Shown here one piece after another: positions 32,713-42,411 of a stretch of DNA of 64,000 bases. Position numbers and translations under genes: made by a program. Below the pieces are notes generated by a model. That model ran no database searches. It worked only from the letters and a program-made list of their open reading frames with translations, and was not told the origin of the DNA. Positions within the stretch are counted from its first letter, which is position 1; every line of letters begins with the position of its first letter. This DNA is from Fictibacillus phosphorivorans (GTDB lineage: Bacteria; Bacillota; Bacilli; Bacillales; Fictibacillaceae). The stretch lies in the NCBI RefSeq assembly GCF_023715845.1, contig NZ_JAMBOR010000019.1:1-64000 (forward strand). The letters are read 5' to 3'.

Positions 32713-34548
32713 TTATTTCTTCTTATTTCCTTCGTTGGCACTATAGTAAAATTTAGCTGAAACAGATCCATCTTTATTTTCGACAATGTCTGTTACATGA
32801 ATGCCAGAGTCAGCTGGTGTTGGACTATAGCCCTTCCAGAAGTAATAAGAACCTGTATGCACGTTAGATGAATTTGGAGTCAACTTAGAACCTGTCTTAA
32901 AGAAATCGCCTGCATCTCCACGATTTGCATACTTTTCAAGATCATACTTCCCATCAGCTTGCAGAACAGATAACCCATAATGTGTTACAACTGTACCATC
33001 ACTGGCTACTTCTGATTGGTTATATTGGAAACGTTTATTCATCCAGTTTTCAACATTGTTCGGGCGGAAGCCTGCAGATTGATACAACTCAATAATATTT
33101 TCATCAACATGCCAAGCTACTAAACCGTGAGAATCTTCACCCTGACGGATTAACCCTTTATTAAAGCCATCTTGCTGAACATTTTCAAACAAGAAATACT
33201 CCGTTCCGTTTGAGCCAGGCACTTCCATTTTTACAATACCATTATTGGCAGTTGCTTTATTAATAGGAGGTAATGTGATTTTTTGAACTCCGCTATCTGG
33301 TGTTACTTCGATAGGATTCGCCCAACCTAAGAAAATCTTAGAGAATGGATCAAAATGTGTTGGTGAGTTACCAGAGTAAGCTGCAGCATCGGGATAGCGC
33401 ATCCATGAACCGCCTGCCATCATAGAATAGTTTCCAACACCTTCAGATGTATAAACAGTGTCATAGAAATCCGGCAAACCAAGAGCATGTCCAAATTCGT
33501 GAGCATAAACTCCTGTTTGAGCAGGGAAAGGACCTTGTTTTAATTCTTCTTTATACGTATTCGTTGCAGCATCAAACCCGGCAACGTTTCCGCCGATACC
33601 TGGCTGGATATTGTAGTTGTTAACGATGACCCCATCATATGTCATATCTTGAGCAACTGTTTTATTAATCCAAGCTGATTGGGTCATTCCTTCATAAATA
33701 TCTGCAGGTTTACCAGTTTCATAGTACTTGCCATAATAAAGCGCACTTAGAAGACTCCACTTGTGAGACCAGAACTGTGCAGGATCACGGCTGAATTCAG
33801 CGCCCGTACCTTCATGGACGACAAATACGTTTGGAACTTCTCCATCCACTGCATATTGTGAGAAATCAATCTGCTCGTCAGCCGCTTTTAGAAGATCACG
33901 AATAAATTCACCCGTGTGAGCATCACCATTTACATTTCCAAGCACATACTTACCATTCTCAGCATACTTACCTTCTTGATCTAAATAATAGGATGCCCCT
34001 CTAGGCATTTCCACCCATGCAAAGTCTGTATTTTCTTTTCGAACCAGATTTACTTTTCCATAGCTGGACTCTTTGTAGGCATTTTGCATCGTACGGTCCT
34101 TTGGTACGTCAGGCCCGTCATATTTTTTAAATTGTTCGAGCTCATAAGGATTGTATTCTGTTCCAAAAATTAAATCCTCATAATACTTTGCCGGAACCTG
34201 ACCAGGCATGTCTCCAACCGGCTCATCTCCATCCGGATACTTAGCTAAGATTACTAGGACCGGCACATCGCCTTTTGTTTCGTTATAAGCAACATGGTTA
34301 TCTCCAGGCTCTTGAAACTTTTCTCCGTTTTTAGCGATCTTTTCAGCTGGATCCACTTTGGAAATATCGATATTTAATTCTTTGGCCCGTTCAACCAGTT
34401 CAGGTGAGGCACCAACATAATGTGCCAAATTTAAATCGTATGTATGTTTGGCTTGTTCTTGAACCTCAGCTGGCTGAAGATAATTAGTGAATCCAACACT
34501 ACCAACTAAAGCTAAAGATAAGCCTGCCTGTGACAAAATTTTCAACAA
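32713..34548 (-). CDS. Immune inhibitor A-like M6 metalloprotease
   Basis: A secreted protease of ~611 residues. It has a short hydrophobic signal (LLKILSQAGLSLALVGSVGF), a propeptide region, and a peptidase M6 domain with the zinc motif HEFGHALGLPDFYD and downstream GNYSMMAGGSW. It ends with a beta-rich segment (GSYYFWKGYSPTPADSG). At this length it is shorter than the classical B. cereus InhA (about 790), so it lacks part of the usual C-terminal region. The start is taken as a TTG at 34548, eight bases after GGGGAG; the GTG at 34557 lies in that ribosome site. It probably degrades extracellular proteins. Confidence 0.9.
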   Translation of the reverse strand: MLKILSQAGLSLALVGSVGFTNYLQPAEVQEQAKHTYDLNLAHYVGASPELVERAKELNIDISKVDPAEKIAKNGEKFQEPGDNHVAYNETKGDVPVLVILAKYPDGDEPVGDMPGQVPAKYYEDLIFGTEYNPYELEQFKKYDGPDVPKDRTMQNAYKESSYGKVNLVRKENTDFAWVEMPRGASYYLDQEGKYAENGKYVLGNVNGDAHTGEFIRDLLKAADEQIDFSQYAVDGEVPNVFVVHEGTGAEFSRDPAQFWSHKWSLLSALYYGKYYETGKPADIYEGMTQSAWINKTVAQDMTYDGVIVNNYNIQPGIGGNVAGFDAATNTYKEELKQGPFPAQTGVYAHEFGHALGLPDFYDTVYTSEGVGNYSMMAGGSWMRYPDAAAYSGNSPTHFDPFSKIFLGWANPIEVTPDSGVQKITLPPINKATANNGIVKMEVPGSNGTEYFLFENVQQDGFNKGLIRQGEDSHGLVAWHVDENIIELYQSAGFRPNNVENWMNKRFQYNQSEVASDGTVVTHYGLSVLQADGKYDLEKYANRGDAGDFFKTGSKLTPNSSNVHTGSYYFWKGYSPTPADSGIHVTDIVENKDGSVSAKFYYSANEGNKKK

Positions 34549-34799
34549 AACGATCACTCCCCTATATTTACTTTTCTTACAAATAAAAATATATCTGAAT
34601 TTTTAGTCTATTCATAGAGGAATCATTCTACCTACTTCGACAAAATCATAGTTAAAAAAGACTTACTGGTTGGTTTTCTTTCAAAAATCTTAAAATTGTT
34701 GTCGTTTTATTAGGGTTTTAGTCTAATCCTGTTGAAAAGTTTTAGATTAAAACTTTTTATTATGAAATAGTTTCCTGTCCTAATTAATAGAAGCAAGAC
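34549..34799. other. AT-rich region upstream of the M6 protease gene
   Basis: This ~250-base stretch has no open frame with a ribosome site and no clear promoter that I would defend. It must hold the regulatory region of the protease gene. Confidence 0.5.
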
Positions 34800-34828
34800 A
34801 AAAACCAGCACGATAAATGCTGGTTTTT
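34800..34828. terminator. Terminator of the aldose dehydrogenase gene
   Basis: An 11-bp stem (AAAAACCAGCA and its complement) with a seven-base loop; T5 on both strands. Confidence 0.85.
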
Positions 34829-34865
34829 ATTACTTCTATGAAACTATAATCTAGCGAGAATGAGT

Positions 34866-35930
34866 CTACTCTGCCAACGAAAGACGAATCAATTTATCAT
34901 CACCTTCTCGCGGGGTGCCTCTTCCGTCACGGTTATTGGTGATCGTATATAATGTTCGGTCTTCAATCAGCACATCACGCATTCTACCTGCTTCTTGAAA
35001 AAAGGTACCAACCGTTTTTTCGTCCAAATCAATCACTAAGATTTGTTCACCCCGTAAATTCGATACATAAATTTTGTTATCTTTAATAGCCATTCCGGAA
35101 GGTGCCCATGTGTCACCTCCTGAGTGAAAGAGCGGTGAAATCATGTCAGGTTCTTGTTCATCACCTTCTATTATCGGCCAACCATAGTTTTTTCCTGGCT
35201 GGACGAGATTGATCTCATCATGTGCGGATTGACCATGCTCTGAGCTATAAAGATTTCCGCTCTGATCCCAAGCTAGACCTTGCGGATTTCGATGCCCATA
35301 TGAATAAACATAGGAATCCGTATACGGATTATCCTCAGGGACCGTACCATCTATATTCATACGTAATATCTTTCCTGCAAGCGTATTTAAGTTTTGCGCA
35401 TTATCCGGATTCCCTGCATCACCCGCGGTGGCATACAGTTTACCATCAGGACCGATTTGAATCCTTCCGCCGTTATGGATTCTTCCCCCAGGGATATTTT
35501 CGAGTATAACCGCTATTTCTCTCCACGTATTTCCTTCGAGTTTTAGCCTAATGATACGGTTAAGAACCGTACCATCTTCTCGGTATGTATGGTAAGCAAG
35601 AGCTTCCTGGGATTGAGTAAAATCAGGAGCCAATAGAAACCCGAGCAATCCACCTTCGCCACTATGAAGAACCTTTTTTGAGACTTCGATATTCTGAACC
35701 GTTTTTGTACCGCTATCCGCATCAACTTTCACAATATATCCTCGCCGTTCGCTTAAATAAAAGGTGTTGTTGTGTTTTGTAATATTCCATGGTATTTCTA
35801 GATCTGTAGCAATAACTTCAGCTTGTCTACTAAATATCTCTACCGCATCTTTATCCGATGGATTTTTATCTTTATTAAAACAACCAGAAAGAAGAATGAA
35901 AGAAACGAATATACATATAAAGCCCTTCAC
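34866..35930 (-). CDS. PQQ-dependent aldose/sorbosone dehydrogenase-like lipoprotein
   Basis: A 354-residue lipoprotein with a signal peptide and lipobox LLSGC (Cys 17), then a six-bladed propeller of the soluble glucose dehydrogenase type. Motifs include SGEGGLLGFLLAPDF, HNGGRIQIGPDGKLYATAGDAG, YSYGHRNPQGLAWDQSGNLY and SEHGQSAHDEIN. Relatives (YliI/Asd, GdhB) oxidise aldose sugars with PQQ on the outer face of the membrane. No PQQ synthesis genes are in the window, so cofactor supply is open. It is a single-gene unit. Confidence 0.88.
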   Translation of the reverse strand: MKGFICIFVSFILLSGCFNKDKNPSDKDAVEIFSRQAEVIATDLEIPWNITKHNNTFYLSERRGYIVKVDADSGTKTVQNIEVSKKVLHSGEGGLLGFLLAPDFTQSQEALAYHTYREDGTVLNRIIRLKLEGNTWREIAVILENIPGGRIHNGGRIQIGPDGKLYATAGDAGNPDNAQNLNTLAGKILRMNIDGTVPEDNPYTDSYVYSYGHRNPQGLAWDQSGNLYSSEHGQSAHDEINLVQPGKNYGWPIIEGDEQEPDMISPLFHSGGDTWAPSGMAIKDNKIYVSNLRGEQILVIDLDEKTVGTFFQEAGRMRDVLIEDRTLYTITNNRDGRGTPREGDDKLIRLSLAE

Positions 35931-36019
35931 AAGAACACCGCCTTTTTTGCTATGGTTCTCCCCTTATAGAATAGCCATAATTTCAATAGATTCTACGATG
36001 TTTGTTTTTTAGAAATAAG

Positions 36020-36051
36020 AAAAAGGAGCTCATAGAATGAACTCCTTTTTT
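36020..36051. terminator. Terminator downstream of the second VOC gene
   Basis: The long stem AAAAAGGAG-C-TCAT/ATGA-A-CTCCTTTTT ends the minus-strand VOC gene. Confidence 0.8.
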
Positions 36052-36066
36052 ATTTTTAACAGCTTA

Positions 36067-36462
36067 TTATTTTGCATTCTCATCAGGCTGATGGATTCCA
36101 AAAACATTGCCCTCTGTGTCTATGTAATATCCTTGCCAAGCCATACCTGGGAGTGCATACTTTGGCATAGCTACCTTGCCACCTTGCTCCAATATCTTTG
36201 CCTCTGTCTGATCGTAATCTTCTACACCTATCGTACATGTATAGCCATTGATAGGCTGATTGGCTTGTGGCGGAGGACTTTGTCTTTTCATTAGCGCACC
36301 ATTAATTCCGGGTGTATTGTCATCACCGGTTACTGCTCCAAAGTAAGGCAATCCCGCATATTCACTCCAATCTTGAAACGACCAGCCAAAGATCTCTCCA
36401 TAAAATGTCATTGCTCTTTCCATATCGTCCACGTGAATTTCAAAATGAACCAACCTTCCCAT
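36067..36462 (-). CDS. VOC family protein (glyoxalase/bleomycin-resistance fold)
   Basis: A 131-residue VOC protein of the two-module type: GRLVHFEIHVDDMERAMTFY GEIFGWSF at the N-terminus, a central CTIGVEDYDQTEAKILEQGG, and the closing GYYIDTEGNVFGIHQPDE. The glyoxalase-type His, Asp and Glu positions are only partly kept, so catalytic activity is uncertain. Close relatives are annotated simply as VOC or putative enzymes of unknown substrate. It is monocistronic with its own terminator. Confidence 0.85.
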   Translation of the reverse strand: MGRLVHFEIHVDDMERAMTFYGEIFGWSFQDWSEYAGLPYFGAVTGDDNTPGINGALMKRQSPPPQANQPINGYTCTIGVEDYDQTEAKILEQGGKVAMPKYALPGMAWQGYYIDTEGNVFGIHQPDENAK

Positions 36463-36553
36463 GAGTACCCTCCTGTGGTTATAAATTATTTACCAGTTAA
36501 GTCATTCCACATCCTTCCACAAATTCCTCTTCAAGCTTAGATATGTTTCAACG

Positions 36554-36591
36554 AAAAAAGACACCTCTAGCGGAAGAATGCTTGAGGTGCC
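36554..36591 (-). terminator. Terminator of sstT
   Basis: The stem GGCACCTC/GAGGTGTC is followed on the minus strand by T6. Confidence 0.85.
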
Positions 36592-36619
36592 GACCTTTTT
36601 GCTGTTAATAATTTTTTTC

Positions 36620-37858
36620 TTAAGCTGCTTTTTTAATTTTTATTGTTTTACCTTCTTTACGCCACTCTTTATATTCTGCAGCTGCCGTGAAAAGTGCGTC
36701 TGTTGATGAATTCAGAGCCGTTTCAAAGGAATCTTGAAGCACACCGATGATAAAGCCTACTCCAACTACTTGCATTGCCACATCACCTGAAATCCCAAAT
36801 AAACTACATGCTAGTGGAATCAATAATAGCGATCCGCCAGCAACCCCTGAAGCCCCACACGCACAAACAGCCGAAAGAACGCTAAGGATAATAGCTGTCG
36901 GAAGGTCAACATCTATGCCTAATGTATGAACTGCCGCTAATGTTAAAACAGAAATGGTAACAGCAGCACCCGCCATGTTGATGGTAGCCCCTAATGGAAT
37001 GGATATAGAATAGCTATCCTTATCCAAACCTAGATTTTCACAAAGCTTCATATTTACAGGGATGTTGGAAGCTGAACTGCGCGTGAAGAAAGCTGTAATG
37101 CCACTTTCCTTTAAACATCTAAATACAAGCGAATATGGGTTTTGTTTGATCATAAAGTACACGATGGCTGGATTCACGACCAGCGCTACGAAGATCATGC
37201 AGCCGATCAGCACACCAAGCAACTTACCATAACTCAAGAGTGTATCTAAACCGTTTACTGTAATCGATTCAAACACTAATCCCAAAATCCCTAACGGAGC
37301 GAACTTAATCACCCAAGTAACCAATTTAGCGATGGCATCAGAAAAATTAGAGATCATCGTTTTTGTTGTATCCTGTGCTTTTCTTAGAGCTAGACCCAAT
37401 AGGACAGCCCACGTCAAAATACCAACATAGTTTGCATTAACAAGAGCATTAAACGGATTATCAACGATGTTCATCAGTAGAGTTTTTAGTACTTCGGCAA
37501 CCCCGCTAGGAGGCGTGACACCCTCTGCTCCCTTCCCAAGGGTCAGTTCTACTGGGAATATAAAGCTTGCAAGAACAGCTGTTAGTCCTGCCAAAAATGT
37601 ACCTAAAAGGTATAAAATAATAATGGATTTCATATTCGTTTGTTGCCCTGCTTTATGCTGGGCGATCGCTGACATAACTAAGAATAATACCAGTACAGGT
37701 GCAATCGCTTTTAAGGCACCTACAAATAATGAACCGAAAATCACAACAGGTTTTGCTGCTTGCGGAATCGTTAACGCTAGGATAATCCCAACAATCAATC
37801 CGATCATAATCTGTTTAACAAGACTCAACTGATTCCACTTTTTCATCATACTTTTCAT
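36620..37858 (-). CDS. sstT: Serine/threonine:Na+ symporter SstT
   Basis: A ~412-residue member of the dicarboxylate/amino acid:cation symporter family. It opens [20 protein letters not shown], has the re-entrant loop serine motif [21 protein letters not shown], and closes with [22 protein letters not shown]. These are the SstT marks within the family and imply sodium-coupled uptake of serine and threonine. The start is placed at the ATG at 37858 (GGTGATG upstream); an in-frame TTG at 37873 is the alternative. There is no T-box upstream. Confidence 0.9.
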   Translation of the reverse strand: MKSMMKKWNQLSLVKQIMIGLIVGIILALTIPQAAKPVVIFGSLFVGALKAIAPVLVLFLVMSAIAQHKAGQQTNMKSIIILYLLGTFLAGLTAVLASFIFPVELTLGKGAEGVTPPSGVAEVLKTLLMNIVDNPFNALVNANYVGILTWAVLLGLALRKAQDTTKTMISNFSDAIAKLVTWVIKFAPLGILGLVFESITVNGLDTLLSYGKLLGVLIGCMIFVALVVNPAIVYFMIKQNPYSLVFRCLKESGITAFFTRSSASNIPVNMKLCENLGLDKDSYSISIPLGATINMAGAAVTISVLTLAAVHTLGIDVDLPTAIILSVLSAVCACGASGVAGGSLLLIPLACSLFGISGDVAMQVVGVGFIIGVLQDSFETALNSSTDALFTAAAEYKEWRKEGKTIKIKKAA

Positions 37859-37873
37859 AGATGTCATCACCAA

Positions 37874-38181
37874 TCTAAGTTAGAGTTGTAAAGCTGAAGA
37901 TCTAAACCTGTAAATAAAGGCTGTTTTTCGTATCATGGATGTTCTATGATAGTTGTTAATTTCCGCTCTAGGTACACGCTTCAATCCACCTGCATAGAAG
38001 GCTAGAAAGAATAACAGCCAAAAATAAAAAATCACAATAATATATTCCACCTGAAAAAGACAATTGTCTTTCCTAATATCTAGTATTATAGTAGGTAATT
38101 CGACAGATTACAATTTATTTATAAAAGTTGTAATTATATGAATATTTTAATAATTTTTACTGAGTCACTCACCAACTAATA
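37874..38181. other. Intergenic region upstream of sstT
   Basis: No gene is seen. It holds a decayed repeat fragment (37952-37981) and AT-rich sequence that must include the sstT promoter. I looked for T-box landmarks and found none. Confidence 0.6.
37952..37981 (+). repeat. Decayed fragment of the Bacillaceae dispersed repeat
   Basis: GTTGTTAATTTCCGCTCTAG followed by GTACACGCTT resembles the left part of the repeat seen at 18440-18496 and 56988-57046. Confidence 0.4.
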
Positions 38182-38213
38182 AAGCACCTCAGAAAATTTC
38201 CTGAGGTGCTTCA
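38182..38213 (-). terminator. Terminator of the neutral protease gene
   Basis: The 11-bp stem AAGCACCTCAG/CTGAGGTGCTT has a modest T-rich tail on the minus strand. Confidence 0.75.
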
Positions 38214-38246
38214 GTAAATTTTATTTTCTTTCTGTTTTTTTTATTT

Positions 38247-39917
38247 TTAATAAATTCCTACAGCATCAAACCCTGCGTTAACTGCAGTGACTTCAGCACT
38301 TCCTTCACCATACAGATCTCCAGCTGACTGAACAAGAGCTTGACGAGCATCGCTGAAATTAGAATTTGAAGTTAGATAAACAGAGATTGCACGATAATAG
38401 ATTTTTCCTAGCTTTTCCCTACCCAGTTCTTGTCCGATTAAATAAGCAGCATGGTTTGTAATAGAAGAGTTCACATGCACCCCGCCGTTATCTACATTAA
38501 GCGGCATGTTATAATATTCATCCATATGGTCTGGATAGACGCCGCTTCCGAAAGCCGCTCTCTCCGGGTTACTTACCACTACACTGTTCGGATCGCTTAA
38601 GCTGCGTAATCTCGTTACACCATCCGCTTTTGCAGCTGGAGCCATAATGTCCTCACCCATCTCCCAATCACTATCGTCAACGAGTGCACCGAAAACGTCA
38701 GCGAAGGATTCATTCAATGCTCCAGATTGATTACGATAAGCGAGGTTCGCTGTATGAGTGATTACGCCGTGAGTCATTTCATGGGCCGCAACATCAAGAC
38801 CTGCAGACAATGGAATGAAGAATTCACCATCTCCATCTCCATATGCCATATAGCTCCCGTTCCAAAATGCATTATTGTAGTCTACGCCCATGTGTACATA
38901 AGAATTAATAGCCATTCCTTCGCCATCAAGAGAATTCCGGCCATGTTCTTTTAAATAATACTCATACACCTTCTCTGAATTATAATGAGCATCAACCGCA
39001 GCCCGGTCATAGTCACTTATGAAGGACGCAGAATTTCCCTTATATAAAACATCATTGGTTGTATCCCAATCAGCCGTAGCATCATAGGTGAAGATTCCTT
39101 CTAGATTTTGGTGGGAGTAATCAGCTAACGCAAACTTCGTACCTGAATTCGGTTCCTTCACCCGGGTGATATGCAGTTTCCTGTGCTCACCATTGACACC
39201 TCTACCAGATCCTGTTTGTGTTTTCTTATTTTCTTCTGCATGCATCAAGCCATTAAATTTATCAATGACTTTCCCTGACTTTGCATCTACATACACAAAC
39301 CAGTTCCCAGGATCCTCACCCATAAAGTTAACATTTACTTTATACGCGATATAATTTTTGTTTTGAAAAGGATAGACAACAAGTTCAGCAGTCGGTTCAT
39401 AAGTCAGTTCTTGAGGAGCATTTACAGATACTATAGCTTCTTGTAGAGCGACTTCCTTGCTCAAAGAAGGAGTTGTATCCACATTTTCGACAGCAAGTGT
39501 CTGGTTTGTTCTTCCGTTCACGGTTACTACTTCATTGTTTTTATTGAAATGAGCAATCACTTCTGTTCCTTCTATAGGTATTCCATTGATCGCTTGAGAA
39601 AAACGAACATGTGTCATGCCCAGTTCATCTTTTTGTACATTTTTCACTTTTAACTGTTTATCAGGATTAACGATTCCGGTCTTATCCTGATTTTTCTTCA
39701 AATAGTTTAAGGCATTGGAAGAATTGCTGGAAGAGAACTTTTCTGCAGAACGCTCCTTTACAAAAAAAGGAACACTTGCTCTTTCATTCCACTCTTTCAT
39801 AGCTTGTACATGACTAACCTCCTTAGATTCCATAGGATGAGCTAGAACATTCACGGGAATTGAGCCTATCAACATCGCTGATGATAAAAGTACAGGGGCT
39901 AAAAGCTTTTTCTTCAC
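38247..39917 (-). CDS. Thermolysin-family neutral metalloprotease (bacillolysin)
   Basis: A 556-residue secreted preproprotein: signal peptide (LLAPVLLSSAMLIGSIPVNVLA), FTP and PepSY propeptide (~60-230), then the M4 peptidase. The zinc motif is HEMTHGVITH, the second Glu is in GALNESFADVFGALVDD, and the C-terminal region has NNGGVHVNSSITNHAAYLI with the catalytic His. It is an extracellular, calcium-stabilised protease like NprE or NprB. The start follows AGGAGGT. It is a single-gene unit. Confidence 0.95.
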   Translation of the reverse strand: MKKKLLAPVLLSSAMLIGSIPVNVLAHPMESKEVSHVQAMKEWNERASVPFFVKERSAEKFSSSNSSNALNYLKKNQDKTGIVNPDKQLKVKNVQKDELGMTHVRFSQAINGIPIEGTEVIAHFNKNNEVVTVNGRTNQTLAVENVDTTPSLSKEVALQEAIVSVNAPQELTYEPTAELVVYPFQNKNYIAYKVNVNFMGEDPGNWFVYVDAKSGKVIDKFNGLMHAEENKKTQTGSGRGVNGEHRKLHITRVKEPNSGTKFALADYSHQNLEGIFTYDATADWDTTNDVLYKGNSASFISDYDRAAVDAHYNSEKVYEYYLKEHGRNSLDGEGMAINSYVHMGVDYNNAFWNGSYMAYGDGDGEFFIPLSAGLDVAAHEMTHGVITHTANLAYRNQSGALNESFADVFGALVDDSDWEMGEDIMAPAAKADGVTRLRSLSDPNSVVVSNPERAAFGSGVYPDHMDEYYNMPLNVDNGGVHVNSSITNHAAYLIGQELGREKLGKIYYRAISVYLTSNSNFSDARQALVQSAGDLYGEGSAEVTAVNAGFDAVGIY

Positions 39918-40083
39918 TATGTAATACCTCCTAGTAATTGGATAGTATCTATTATAGAGTAGAAGAAAAAGTTTAAAATGAACAATAAGAATTATCTTAA
40001 TTTTTAAAAAATAAAGCAGGTCACACTATTGATTAAGGAAATTTAGGTAGAAACTACCAATTTTTTAATAAATTTTTTCCTGG

Positions 40084-40127
40084 AAAAAGAAGGAGAAATC
40101 AGGCATTTATCCCGCTTTCTCCTTCTT
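40084..40127 (-). terminator. Terminator of the dihydrouridine synthase gene
   Basis: The 12-bp stem AAGAAGGAGAAA/TTTCTCCTTCTT with a 17-base loop is followed by a T-rich tail on the minus strand. Confidence 0.7.
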
Positions 40128-40197
40128 CTTTATTAATTAAATTTGCCTTTAAGTTAAAATGTTGAACGGCGTTGCTTTAGAACTAACCATAAAAAAT

Positions 40198-41160
40198 TTA
40201 TATCTTCTTTTCATACTGATCTAGTAATTCACGCACTTCATCTGTAGATTTCGTGCTCATTAATTGATTTCGTAGTTCAGCAGCTCCAGGAAATCCTTTA
40301 ACATAAATCTTAAAAAAGCGATGAAGCCCTGTTATCGATCGTGGAACTTCTTCTGCATACTTATCTTGCAGATCTAACTGAAGTCTTAGAAGATCGAGAT
40401 ATTCCTGACTGCTGTGCTCCCTAGGTTCTTTTTCAAAAGCGAAAGGATTCTTAAAAATCCCCCGGCCGATCATGACACCATCAATATTGTATTTTTCAGC
40501 GAGCTGCAATCCAACTTGACGATCTGGTATGTCTCCATTGATGGTTAACAGCGTATCTGGTGCGATACGATCACGCAGTTTTTTGATCTCCGGAATAAGC
40601 TCCCAATGTGCATCTACCTGGCTCATTTCTTCTCTCGTACGTAAATGAATAGAAAGGTTTGCAATATCTTGTTTTAAAATATGTCCAAGCCACTCCTCCC
40701 ACTCATCAACCTCTTTATAACCGAGTCGTGTTTTTACGCTGACAGGCAGTCCACCTGCTTTTGCTGCTTGGATAAGTTCTGCCGCTACATCTGGACGCAG
40801 AATAAGTCCGCTCCCTTTCCCTCTTGAAGCAACATTCGGTACAGGGCAGCCCATGTTAATATCAATGCCTTTAAAGCCCATCTCTTTCATGCCAACACTC
40901 ATTTGACGGAAATATTCCGGTTTATCTCCCCAAATATGGGCCACGATCGGCTGTTCATCTTCTGTAAATGTTAAGCGGCCACGGACACTCTTTAAGCCCT
41001 CGGGATGACAATAACTATCCGAGTTTGTAAATTCTGTGAAAAATACATCTGGCCGGCCGGCTTCACTTACAACATGGCGAAAAACTACATCTGTCACATC
41101 TTCCATGGGTGCTAGAACAAAAAACGGACGCGGCAGATCATGCCAAAAATTATCTATCAT
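40198..41160 (-). CDS. tRNA-dihydrouridine synthase
   Basis: A ~320-residue FMN enzyme of the Dus family: [20 protein letters not shown] at the start, [24 protein letters not shown] with the catalytic Cys in the GCP motif, [24 protein letters not shown], and [17 protein letters not shown]. It reduces uridine to dihydrouridine in tRNA. The fold matches bacillar Dus proteins other than DusB of the folate operon. The ATG at 41160 is preferred to the GTG at 41181, although its ribosome site (AGAGG) is distant. Confidence 0.9.
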   Translation of the reverse strand: MIDNFWHDLPRPFFVLAPMEDVTDVVFRHVVSEAGRPDVFFTEFTNSDSYCHPEGLKSVRGRLTFTEDEQPIVAHIWGDKPEYFRQMSVGMKEMGFKGIDINMGCPVPNVASRGKGSGLILRPDVAAELIQAAKAGGLPVSVKTRLGYKEVDEWEEWLGHILKQDIANLSIHLRTREEMSQVDAHWELIPEIKKLRDRIAPDTLLTINGDIPDRQVGLQLAEKYNIDGVMIGRGIFKNPFAFEKEPREHSSQEYLDLLRLQLDLQDKYAEEVPRSITGLHRFFKIYVKGFPGAAELRNQLMSTKSTDEVRELLDQYEKKI

Positions 41161-41295
41161 AAATAACTCAAATCCTCTCACTGTGGATACAACTTCAAAA
41201 TACCGGTAAAAAATATTCCTTCATACTTATAACATGACCATTAACTGTTTTTCAAACACTATTCGTCTATTATTTTTGAGAATGTGCTTTAAGTC

Positions 41296-41342
41296 AAAAC
41301 AAAGAGCCTCATTCACAAGGAATAAGGCTCTTATCGTTATAA
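41296..41342 (-). terminator. Terminator of the 102-residue membrane protein gene
   Basis: The stem AAGAGCCT/AGGCTCTT is followed on the minus strand by TTGTTTTGAC. Confidence 0.7.
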
Positions 41343-41358
41343 AAATGGGTTCTAGAAT

Positions 41359-41667
41359 TCATCTTAGTCTTTTAAAACCTTTTTTCGTCATCAAGTAGAG
41401 ACTTCCGCCAAGAGTAAGCACAGAAATGAACTTACTAATCAAAATCAATAAAGAAGTGGTTTGATGATCCAGGTCTGTGTGTGGATGAATGACTATGGTA
41501 TAAACAAGAAGCATACCAAATAATAAAACCGTATAAGCTCGATAGAATGACGATGTAATGATTTTCTCACTTTTGTCCTCACCCATGTTGATGAAAATCA
41601 TAACTGCATAGGCGAATACCAACAACAAGATATAAACGAGCGCTGCAACAACGTAATGGATAAACAT
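41359..41667 (-). CDS. Three-helix membrane protein, unknown
   Basis: A 102-residue protein with hydrophobic segments at ~4-26 (HYVVAALVYILLLVFAYAVM), 43-61 (YRAYTVLLFGMLLVYTIVI) and 73-93 (LLILISKFISVLTLGGSLYL), and a basic tail (KKGFKRLR). I do not recognise the family. The ATG is preceded by GGGAGG. The gene is 69 bases downstream of the PII-like gene on the same strand and may share its transcript, since no terminator is evident between them. Confidence 0.65.
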   Translation of the reverse strand: MFIHYVVAALVYILLLVFAYAVMIFINMGEDKSEKIITSSFYRAYTVLLFGMLLVYTIVIHPHTDLDHQTTSLLILISKFISVLTLGGSLYLMTKKGFKRLR

Positions 41668-41736
41668 ATTAACTGCCTCCCTATGATTCCTATAGGCTAG
41701 TGGCGATCAAAACAGGATGACTATTTTTGTGTCTTT

Positions 41737-42411
41737 TTATTCATAAAGACCATAAGTGTTCGTAACATCTTGAAGATAAATAATCCCATTCCCAGGTTCA
41801 TCAATTTTAAGCTTCGTTCTTATTGACGAAACAATAGCATCGGTTTTATCTCGCTTAGACAAAATCATGACAATTTCTTTTTCAGGTTCAATATCCATAT
41901 TAAACACCTTGCTGGTCTCATGGATACCGGATCCTCTAGCATTAATAATCGTTCCACCTTTAGATCCTGCTTCCGTTGCCGCATCAATTACGTCTGAAGC
42001 ATTCCCTTTATCTACGATTACGGTAATAGCTTGATACATGTTCTCATTTGCACTCCCTTCGACCTTCTCATCTATAGGCTTACAGCTTCTGGCTCCTATT
42101 ACAGAACCGACAGATGTAGTAAAGGCAATTCCATGATTTTTCCTTGTAAACTTTAACTTATTATCGAGTTGTTCGAGTACTTTATAGGCCGTCGTTTTAC
42201 GAGCAACCATTAAAACAATTTCTTTTCGCGTTGAAGACAAAGAGAAAAATTCCAGGAGGCTGTTTTTTATCGTTCCTTTTCCGAGCAGGACAGTACCTCC
42301 TGAAATACCGAATTTTTTTGCTGTCTGCATCACTTTGCTTCCTACTCCGTAATCTACAACTATACAAATCAGTTCAAATTCGGGTATTTCATTGTGGTTG
42401 GACATCCTCAT
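41737..42411 (-). CDS. Tandem PII-like signalling protein
   Basis: A 224-residue cytoplasmic protein made of two PII-like domains. Each starts with a beta strand (FELICIVVDYG; YQAITVIVDKG), then a helix and a glycine-rich loop (SGGTVLLGKGTIKNSLLEFF; KGGTIINARGSGIHETSKVF), then a second strand (KEIVLMVARK; KEIVMILSKRD). PII proteins bind ATP/ADP and effectors and gate partner membrane proteins. It overlaps the DUF1538 gene by 23 bases, so it probably regulates that transporter-like protein. The ATG at 42411 follows GGGAGG by five bases. Confidence 0.82.
   Translation of the reverse strand: MRMSNHNEIPEFELICIVVDYGVGSKVMQTAKKFGISGGTVLLGKGTIKNSLLEFFSLSSTRKEIVLMVARKTTAYKVLEQLDNKLKFTRKNHGIAFTTSVGSVIGARSCKPIDEKVEGSANENMYQAITVIVDKGNASDVIDAATEAGSKGGTIINARGSGIHETSKVFNMDIEPEKEIVMILSKRDKTDAIVSSIRTKLKIDEPGNGIIYLQDVTNTYGLYE

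Noticed and set aside
37859-38181. T-box leader for the serine/threonine transporter
   Set aside because: No T-box sequence or terminator/antiterminator pair was found upstream of sstT.
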